Assembly (NCBI RefSeq): GCF_904849725.1 | Contig: NC_058519.1 | Span: 105,202,881-105,266,880 of the forward strand | From: Hordeum vulgare subsp. vulgare | Lineage: Eukaryota > Streptophyta > Magnoliopsida > Poales > Poaceae | Direction: 5' to 3' | DNA length: 64,000 bases | Shown: positions 56,745 to 64,000 of the stretch, piece by piece | Layout: every line of letters starts with the position of its first letter | Numbering within the stretch: the first letter of the stretch is position 1 | The notes under the pieces: model-generated | Database searches by the model: none | What the model saw: the letters and a program-made list of their open reading frames with translations, nothing else | Told to the model about the DNA's origin: nothing | Translations under genes and position numbers: made by a program

Positions 56745-58254
56745 TGAAAGCACAATTGTTCCCAAAGGTGGTTTTGGTAATTAATCACAACATATGAATC
56801 ATTGGACTAATGATTTTATTCAAGTATATTTCAGAAAATTTCAAAGATGCTTTGGTTGTAGGATTGTGAGGAGATGCCCCTTTATGCAAGGAAGGAATAG
56901 GATTAGCTCAAGCTTCAAGCAAGAAGACTCTTCATTTTATACTTTGTGAGAACTCACTTTGAGTCCATAGGAAATCCAATACTATTAAAAGGGGATGATG
57001 TATTATGATGAATTGGTTGATCAAGTGCTGAGGGATAGCCACCAAAAATACTTAGCCATTCTCCCACAAAATATCTCTGTCCAAACGCAAACCAGCAAAA
57101 TCGGTGCCACCAACAATTTCCATTCAGCCCTACAGATTTTACACTTGACAGAACCTATGACAAACCCTACCATCTCGGTACCACCAACATTCCTATCGGT
57201 GCCACCGAGATTCAGTGACCAAATTTCTCTTGAGAAGATTTCACAAATTGGAATTTCCTAGTTTGAAACCGGTCTCACCGAGATTAGAAAACTAGTCTAG
57301 GTGATTGTATTAGTACCACCGGGATTCCTATATCGGTCTCACCGAGAATTCAAAAGTTGCCACATTTAGTGCAACTAGGTACCACTAAGATTCATTTCGG
57401 TGTCACCGAGTTGGGCAATAATGTTGTAATGGTGGATGTTGGGGGATGCCTATATATACCCCTACACGTATCTCTCATTCATAGAGAAATCACTTAGAAC
57501 ACACACACACTTGCCAGATCCATTTTTCTGAGAGAGAGCCACCTAATCATGTGTTAAGATCAAGATATCCCATTCCAACCATTTGAACCTTGAGTTCTAG
57601 CCTCCCCAAGTTGCTTTCCACAAGATCAATCTCTCCTACCCGTGCCAAATCTGAGAGAGAGTGATTGAGTATTGAGGATACTATGTTTTCAAGCACAAGA
57701 GCAAGGAGTTCATCGTTCTACCACATATATTACCCTTTGGAGGGTGGTGCCTCCTATATTGGTTAGGTTTTGCTTGGGAGTCTCCTACTTCATGTTGTGG
57801 AGTTGAACCAAGATGTTTATAATGGCAAGGAGATCGCCTACTTCGTGAAGATCTACCGTCAGTGAGGCTGGTCCTGTGTGGATGGAAGCCGTGGTGGAAT
57901 AGACAAGGCCGATTCTTCGTGGACCTCTTGTGGGTGGAGCCCTGCGTGGACTCTTGCAACCATTACCCTCAGTGGGTTGAAGTCTCCACTAACATGGACG
58001 TATGATAGCGCCACCTATCGGAACCATGCCAAAAATCGCCGTGTCAACATTTGCGTTTGATCTCCCTACCTTACCCTCTACTTTACACTTGCATGTTTTA
58101 GTTTTCGTTGCTATACTCCTAGATGTGCATGTAGGGTGTACTTGACTAGTCATAATTGCTAAAACAGGCCCACACTTAAAATTGGGAAAAGCCTAAGCTT
58201 TTATCTTGTCAAGTAGTCTAATCACCCCCGTCTAAACATACTTTCGATCCGACA
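56745..58254 (+). mobile_element. Solo LTR of the pol-less Copia-type family
   Basis: A 1,510-bp LTR runs from TGAAAGCACAATTGTTCCC to TTTCGATCCGACA with a perfect 5-bp duplication TCTTC on both sides (56740-56744 and 58255-58259). It matches 42680-44191 along its length, with a TATA box at about 57452. Absence of an interior marks it as a solo LTR inserted in element F. Confidence 0.92.
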
Positions 58255-58259
58255 TCTTC

Positions 58260-58871
58260 GTATAGAGAGTCTCATGTTATGTAACTTCCATAAACTAGTG
58301 GGTATTTTCATCATAGAACTTGGCTTGTATATTTCGATGACGGCTTCCCCAAATTCCCAGGTCCACATGAGCAAGCAAGTTGGATGCACACCCACTTGGC
58401 TTTAGTTGAGCTTCATACACTTGTAGCTCTAGTGCATGCATTGCATTGCAATCCCTACTCCTCTCATTGATATCTATTGATGGGCATCTCCGTAGCCCAT
58501 TGATATGCCTAGTTGATGTGAGTCTTTCTTCTCCACTTTTACCCCTTTGAAACCTACCACCATATTCTATTCCACCTTTATGCTATATCCATGGTTTACA
58601 CTCATGTATTGTGTGGGTAATAAAAAGTTGAAGCGCGTTAAGAAGTGCGATCCAATTGCCTGACTTAACACCAAGGTGCTTAACATTTATATTTATGTGG
58701 TGAAGACGGAGCCATGCCATGCTAATATGATAAAATGAATAGAGGGTAAGGATCATATATTTTGAAACTTGATGATTATGTTGCTTATGTTTATGAAATA
58801 TTACTATGTTGACGTTTATTAATCCATCATTTCTCAATGATCATACCTGGAATAAATTACATGTTGGATAG
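58260..58871 (+). other. Last recognisable interior of element F
   Basis: 58260-58560 matches, in reverse, about 16250-16540 of the pol-less element (CAAGTTGGATGCACACCCACTTG, CATTGATATCTATTGATGGGC). No gene. The polypurine tract and 3' LTR expected a few hundred bases further on are missing. Confidence 0.6.
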
Positions 58872-59273
58872 CAATAACCCACAAGTGTCGGGGATAGTTA
58901 TTGTCTTCGCTGGTAGTATTTCACCCTCATTTATTGATTCAACACAAGGGGAGCCAAAGGATATTTATCGGCCTTAGCAGTTAAGTTGTCAATTCAACCA
59001 CACTTGGGATATCTCTCTGCAGCAAAGATTTTAGTAGCACAACCAGTAATAGTAGTAACAGTAGTAGTGATAGTAGTAATTTTATAGCAGCAGTAATAGT
59101 AGTAATTTTGTAGCAGTTGTGATAGTAGCAATAGCGGAAGTAACTTAGCATGATTTAGTATATGTAAATTGTAGGCACATGGATCAGCGATGGATAGATA
59201 TGGATGGTATTCATCCTGTAATTGCTTACACTAGAGCGACACAAAACTAGCTCTAATTCATCAATATAATGTA
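58872..59273 (-). mobile_element. Reversed Gypsy LTR fragment with TAG-type trinucleotide repeats
   Basis: CAATAACCCACAAGTGTCGGGG resembles the reversed LTR terminus TGATAACCCACAAGTATAGGGG, with its first two bases changed. GATTCAACACAAGGGGAGCCAAAGG follows as in that LTR group. 59035-59145 is an imperfect GTA/TAG repeat. The rest of the LTR is absent. Confidence 0.55.
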
Positions 59274-60126
59274 CTCCCTCCGCCCGGAAAAGGTTGTCTC
59301 CAGCCTAGTGTAGTGCAAATTTTGCAAAAACGTCCTTGTAGCTCTAAATCCTTACAAATAAGTCGTCATCTCCTTCCTTCTTCCTCCGCCCGTCGCCCCG
59401 GACCTGCTCCGCCACCGCCCAAGATGTGCTCCTCCGGCGCCAAGGTGCTGCGCCGCCCAATTGCTTCTTTGCCACTGCCTAGGACCCGCTCCTCCGACAC
59501 TGAGAACCTAGGCTGCCCAATTTCTTGCTTCGTCACTGCCAAGGAAGTGATCGTCCATTGCCCAGGACATGCGTTAGAAATTTCTTGCTCCGTCATCTCC
59601 GTCACCCAGGACCTGGGCCGTCGTCGCTAGGCCTGCGCGACTGATATCCCCTTCCGCTAGCCACGATCCGGGTCCTCGCCTCCCAGGACCTGCCTGCTCG
59701 TGGGTCTCGAGATCTCCAACGGTCTTGGATCTCAAGCACTCGCGAGGGCTTGGATCTCAATCTCGACCTCCTTCTGCTCCTCTTGTGCAACTTGTTGCTC
59801 ATCCCCTGCTCATGCTGACACCCGGAGCTCCCCTACTCGTGTGCTTCCGTCGGAGGTCCACTTCGCCTGCTATCGGTGAGAAGAATTATAGGGCCCCTTG
59901 CTTGTTCATCTCGAGTGCCGAACCCATTCCTTTCTCCTAGTATCTCCTTTGGAAGCACGTCGAGAACAAGTACATGGCTCGGTCCTGTACCTTGCTCGCG
60001 TTGAGAAAATGTGCTCCAAAAGTTGTGTAATTTATTTTCTCTATAAATTGGAACACCACTGGTGTGTGTACTTTGCTTGGTTTCTCTATAATTTGGAAAA
60101 AATAACCGTTATGGTCTGAATGGGAG
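59274..60126. mobile_element. Weak candidate TA-flanked DNA element
   Basis: CTCCCTCCGCCCGG at 59274 is like a Stowaway/Mariner end and is preceded by TA. At the right, the minus strand reads CTCCCATTCAGACC from 60126 and TA follows. Only the first five bases of the two ends agree well. The interior (59380-59900) is GC-rich and exon-like but has no gene I can support. Confidence 0.25.
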
Positions 60127-60128
60127 TA

Positions 60129-60576
60129 GTAAAACAAACACCACTTCTTGAAGATTCATCCTTGGAGATTTCTTGTACATTTATATTGAAAATTTTGTTG
60201 TATAATATCGAGAGTCTCCCCCAAATACCATGTAGGAAATATATGAGGAATATAGTGTAGATATATTGCCAAATCTTCCTAAAAGCCTCTGGGGAAATAA
60301 TAAAGAAGAAATGATCAAACATATAATGATTATTGTCTCGTTGGTAACTCAAATGAGGAAAATGTCTTGAGAAGGAAGAAAACTCATTGGTGAGTTTAGA
60401 GAATAATATATATGTCTTGAGTACTTCCTTCAAAAACCATGCTGAGGAAAATATAAAGTATAATATATAATATTTGAGAATATATTGCCTCATTAAATCC
60501 ATTATGAGAAACTTTGAAAGAAAAGTCATAAGGAAAAGAGCATGACTAGACACCATTGAAAAGTCCTTTAAAACTT
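60129..60576. other. Unassigned AT-rich sequence
   Basis: I recognise no element, gene or repeat here. The 156-codon minus-strand frame at 60086-60556 is Phe/Leu/Ile-rich with no domain and is probably chance in AT-rich DNA. Confidence 0.35.
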
Positions 60577-61926
60577 TGATGCCCCCGCCATAATCGTACG
60601 TTAATCATACACGCAAATGCGTACAATCAAGATCAAGGACTCATGAGAAGATATCACAACACAACCCTAGACACAAATCAAATAAAATAAGCTTTATATT
60701 ATAAGCCTGGGGCCTCGAGGGCTCGAATACATAAGATCAAATACAAACGCGTCACTGGAAGCACCAATATCTGAGTACATACATAAGGTAACAAGTTTTC
60801 CTTCAGAAGGCTAGCACAAAAGCAAGATGGATCGAAAAGGCAAGGCCTCCTGCGTGGGATCCTCCTATCTACTCCTGGTCGTCGGTGGCTTCCATGTAGT
60901 AGTAGGATTCGTCGGTGTATTACTAGTCGTCTACGAGATCAGTTGACTTCTGGGCTCCGTCATCTGATCGCATCAAACATATCGAGGGAAAAGGGGATCA
61001 AAGCAACAGTGAGTACTCATCAAAAGTACTCGCAAGACTCACATCATGTCTATGCTAAGTATGCATCGATATCAAGGGGAAGGGGCTATATGAGTGGGTT
61101 ATACTGCAGAAATTCCAGAATAGAAGGGACAACCTAGCCTAGCAAAGACTAGCATCTTCAGTGTCTTGCAGCATTAGAAGGGTACATATTAGTATAACAT
61201 ATGTAAGCCTGTAGTATGAAGGCCCAGAGATCCTTCCTCGAATCCTCGTGAGAAAGCAATCCCGGAGCTATCATATCCATTTCATGTCTCTAGTACCCAG
61301 TTCAGGTTGTATAGATCAAAATAGTTCCAAAGCGTTCGTTACTATGGACACGGCTATTCGAATAGATATACTTCCCTGTAGGGGGCACCAACTTACCCAA
61401 CATGCTCAATTAACTCCGGCCGGACACAGTTTCCTGGGTCATGCCCGACCTCGATTGATCGACATGCTGTAGTCCTACCTAGGCTTAACAGAGAGGCCAA
61501 CATGCCGGTCTACTCCAAAGTTCTCAGCGGTCTTGGTCCTATTGCCCTTTGCACTCCTGGGTGTTATGAGGACGGTAGAGATTAGTCCTAGCTACCTATT
61601 AATCCATAGCAGGTGCCTACTCAGACCTCTCGGGCGCGTGCCACTCACTATGGCATCCGAAGAACTTTTGGGAGAATGTACGGTGAAGAGTGCCCATACT
61701 TATTACCTCAAGGTGGTTAGTGCGTTAAAGGGAACATGCATATTCGGATCACATATCCAAACCCGTTAGTGTGTTGGGTGCTGGCGGAAATGATTAGTGA
61801 TCCTCCTCATCATGTTTCCCCATCTCGCGGACTTACGGCAAGAGCAAATAATTCCCGAACATGACACGTAATTATCTCGCGGGTACCCTCTAGGTCAACC
61901 CGACTGTACAAGAGAATGTGGGGATG
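60577..61926 (-). mobile_element. Reversed Gypsy LTR, truncated
   Basis: TGATGCCCCCGCCATAATC at 60577, read on the minus strand, is an LTR end of the type ..GGGGGCATCA that I know from Triticeae Gypsy LTRs. Landmarks such as GCCTGGGGCCTCGAGGGCTCG (60705) and AAGGCAAGGCCTCCTGCG (60838) fit that group. The start of the LTR is cut off at 61926 by the next element. No gene. Confidence 0.55.
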
Positions 61927-64000
61927 TAACATCCCGAATTTTGGTATGTTATAATAATTACTAGATTGATTGATTATTTGATCAAGTGTTTGAAAATTGA
62001 GTGAAATTTGAAACTTTTTGAAACTTTTGAATGAGAGGGAATAAAATGACTTTCCCATTTTCTTATGAATCCAATTTCATCCAATCCAAACCATCGAGAG
62101 GAGATGACATGACTTCTTCATAATAAAGGATTTCAAAGTTTTGGATTTGAAAACTAATCCAACTTTTATTTCTGGAATTCATTTCATTTTGGCTCTATTA
62201 TAAAAGTTTAAATGAATTCAAATATTAAAAATATGCAAGGAGGAACATGACCCTCCAAACCAGGGGCATTTTGAGAAATATTTGAACCATGAAACTTAGG
62301 GGGGTCATTTAAAAATATTTGTAAAACGAATCAAATCATTTAGGCAATTTTCGGATTTTTTTGTGAAGTAGTTATTTTGGTCGTGTAAAAACGTTCAAAA
62401 AATTGGATATATTTTTTTGATAATTTTGATATATAATACCCCTATATTCGGAGTATATTTTATTTCCTTCCTTTAGTTTTATTTCCTGTTTTTAGTTAAA
62501 AAGAATTTTTTCCTTCATTAGGAAAACGCTAGGGAGCCCACTAGGAAGGTTTCGCCCCGATAGATTCGCTAGCCAGATCCGAATCCCTTCGGATCGGCCC
62601 CCGCTCCACCCCGCGCCCTCTTCTCTTCCACTGACGCCCGACCCCACCCCGACCGCAGCGTGGCTCGGTCTTCTTCTTCCTTCCTTCTTCTCTCTTTCCT
62701 TCTCACCGGAGCTTCGCCGGATCCGAGCTGATCTCCCTGCCTCCTTCCTCTCTCGCACCCCAAGGCTCCCTATAAATACCGAGCCTCCACCGCAACCCGT
62801 TTCCCCCCTGAAAATCCCTCTCCATGCCTCCACGCCCCTGCCCACCGTCGCCGGAGTTCGGCCAAGAGGCCGAAGCCCCCTGAGCTCCTACAACTCCCCT
62901 TCGTCGTCCCCGAGCCCCGCAGCCGCGACCAATCGACGCCGGAGCACCATCTCCACCCCCTGGTCGCCTCCGCCACCACCCAAGACCACCATAGGTTCCT
63001 CCCAGCGACCCCATCACTTCGATTGCCGTCGACCTCGCCAGATTTTCGTCCAGCCACCGCGGTGAGCATCTTCCCGTCCCATAGCCATTAGATCTGCAAC
63101 CGACGGCCTAGATTAGAAGTAGATACCCCTTCGGTTTTGTCTAAAAAACCATTCGGTTTTCTATTTAGTAACTTTAGCCGAAACGTTTTTGTTTATTCTA
63201 CGGCCATTCACTCGTTTAGCTAACCCACGAACACCTCTGAGCCACTCAGGAGCCGCCACGTAGCCCTGTCCGTTAGTTAGTTTTTTTCCTGTTTTCTGTT
63301 TTCAAAACAGAATAGTTTTGTTTTTGTTTTCTTTATATCTTTTATGTTTTAAATTATTTTTTGAGTGAAACTTTTTGCATCATGTCACAAATATTATGTA
63401 GTTTTTGTAGATATAAAGTTGTACCATGTTTGAATATTTTGAATTTGAATTTAAACAGATTTGATTGAAAACTTTTTTTTGTGAATATCTTGAGTTTAAA
63501 AAATAGGTTTTGAGTTGATTCTTTTTGCTACTTGTCACTAGTGACCTTATTTATCATTAGGAAAAAATTCAGCATTTTTTAGAATATTTTAAACTAATAT
63601 TTTAAGCAAAACAGATTCTGTTTTAGTTCTTTTTAGGTATATTACTATTTCTTTTGTTATAATTGTTTTTAATTTGTTTTCTTATGTACTTGTGAAAAGT
63701 TATATCTTGTTTTCTGTTAGTTAACAGTAGCATTTCAACAACAACAAAATTTTAGTTTATTTATTTTTATTTGATATCATGAAATCAATTCTAGTTTTGT
63801 AATAACTTGCAAATTGATTTCATTGCTAGTTTGATTTCCTATTTGAAAATACTTTCAAACAATATTGTTTTGTAAGTTTTACTTTCTGTAATCTTAGTTG
63901 CTTTACATTTTTGTTTTCTGTTATTTTACTATTCTAGTGTTTTTCTTTACTGTTAAGTTTAAATTAGGACAAAAACTATTTTGTGTTGTTTTAGTAGAAG
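61927..64000 (+). mobile_element. Incomplete LTR running off the window
   Basis: It begins TGTAACATCCCGAATTTTGG at 61927, the common TGTAACA start of many grass Gypsy LTRs. An AT-rich part is followed by a GC-rich promoter-like part with a TATA box and a transcribed region, then AT-rich sequence to the window end. The GC-rich frames on the minus strand at 62492-63069 are chance openings. The target duplication and the end lie outside the window. Family and lineage are uncertain. Confidence 0.6.
62770..62777 (+). promoter_or_regulatory. TATA box of the incomplete LTR
   Basis: CTATAAATACC lies after a CT-rich stretch. GC-rich sequence with a donor-like CGGTGAGC at about 63059-63066 follows, giving the look of a promoter, first exon and intron start. 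Confidence 0.55.

Larger units (their letters stand above)
42381..58871 (+). mobile_element. Pol-less Gypsy element, 3' end missing (element F)
   Basis: A 5' LTR (42381-53646, split) is followed by a tRNA-Asp primer site, a short gene remnant and long noncoding sequence like that of the pol-less element at 14262-21555. No enzyme domain is present. A Copia-type element sits in its LTR and a solo LTR in its body. Neither polypurine tract nor 3' LTR is found; similarity ends near 58871, where a reversed LTR fragment begins. Without the insertions about 5.3 kb remain. Confidence 0.75.

Noticed and set aside
60086..60556. 156-codon minus-strand frame, hydrophobic
   Set aside because: Phe/Leu/Ile-rich in AT-rich DNA; no domain, and the composition explains its length.
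62492..63069. Several Gly/Arg-rich minus-strand frames
   Set aside because: Antisense of the GC-rich promoter and leader part of an LTR.

Overview
The window is intergenic DNA from a large, repeat-rich grass genome, almost certainly Triticeae (wheat, Aegilops, barley or rye). The main sign is BARE/WIS/Angela-type Copia LTR sequence in two places, together with Gypsy LTRs whose primer-binding sites match plant tRNA-Asp. I see no intact host gene, tRNA, rRNA or CRISPR. Nearly every long reading frame belongs to, or shadows, a transposable element, and the element genes carry frameshifts and stops.

Layout. 1-7507: a Gypsy LTR end, a BARE/Angela-type LTR fragment, and a degenerate Copia element with order gag-protease-integrase-reverse transcriptase-RNase H. 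7508-10573: remnant of a minus-strand Gypsy element. 10574-39741: one old minus-strand Gypsy element (element C) of the Tat type. It has gag, a protease fragment and an antisense, intron-bearing Transposase_28-like gene, but no visible reverse transcriptase or integrase. Three insertions split it. An Angela-type solo LTR (10898-14230) is itself split by a second solo LTR (11256-12783). A complete pol-less Gypsy element lies at 14262-21555. An Athila-type Gypsy element with gag-pol lies at 27345-36622. Removing the insertions from the left LTR of C leaves 471 bp, against 470 bp for the right LTR.

39973-40814 is a short hAT-like element with a perfect 8-bp target duplication. 41615-42380 is a second Transposase_28-like fragment. 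42381-58871 is another pol-less Gypsy element (element F). Its LTR is split by a 9.7-kb Copia-type element (42680-52364) that has gag and an unusual second gene but no pol, and its body is split by a solo LTR of that same family (56745-58254). 58872-64000 holds LTR fragments, a weak TA-flanked candidate and an incomplete LTR beginning at 61927.

The genes form no host pathway. The shared logic is parasitic: pol-less elements (14262-21555, 42381-58871, 42680-52364 and probably C) keep LTRs, primer sites and a private protein, and would need reverse transcriptase and integrase from autonomous relatives such as the element at 27345-36622. The features most worth following up are the private genes of the pol-less elements, the antisense intron-containing gene in C, a promoter-like hairpin-plus-TATA module present in several LTR families and once inside an element upstream of its last gene, and a pol-less element whose LTR looks like a hybrid of two other families in the window. 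Family names are from memory and comparisons are by eye; no database search or alignment was run.
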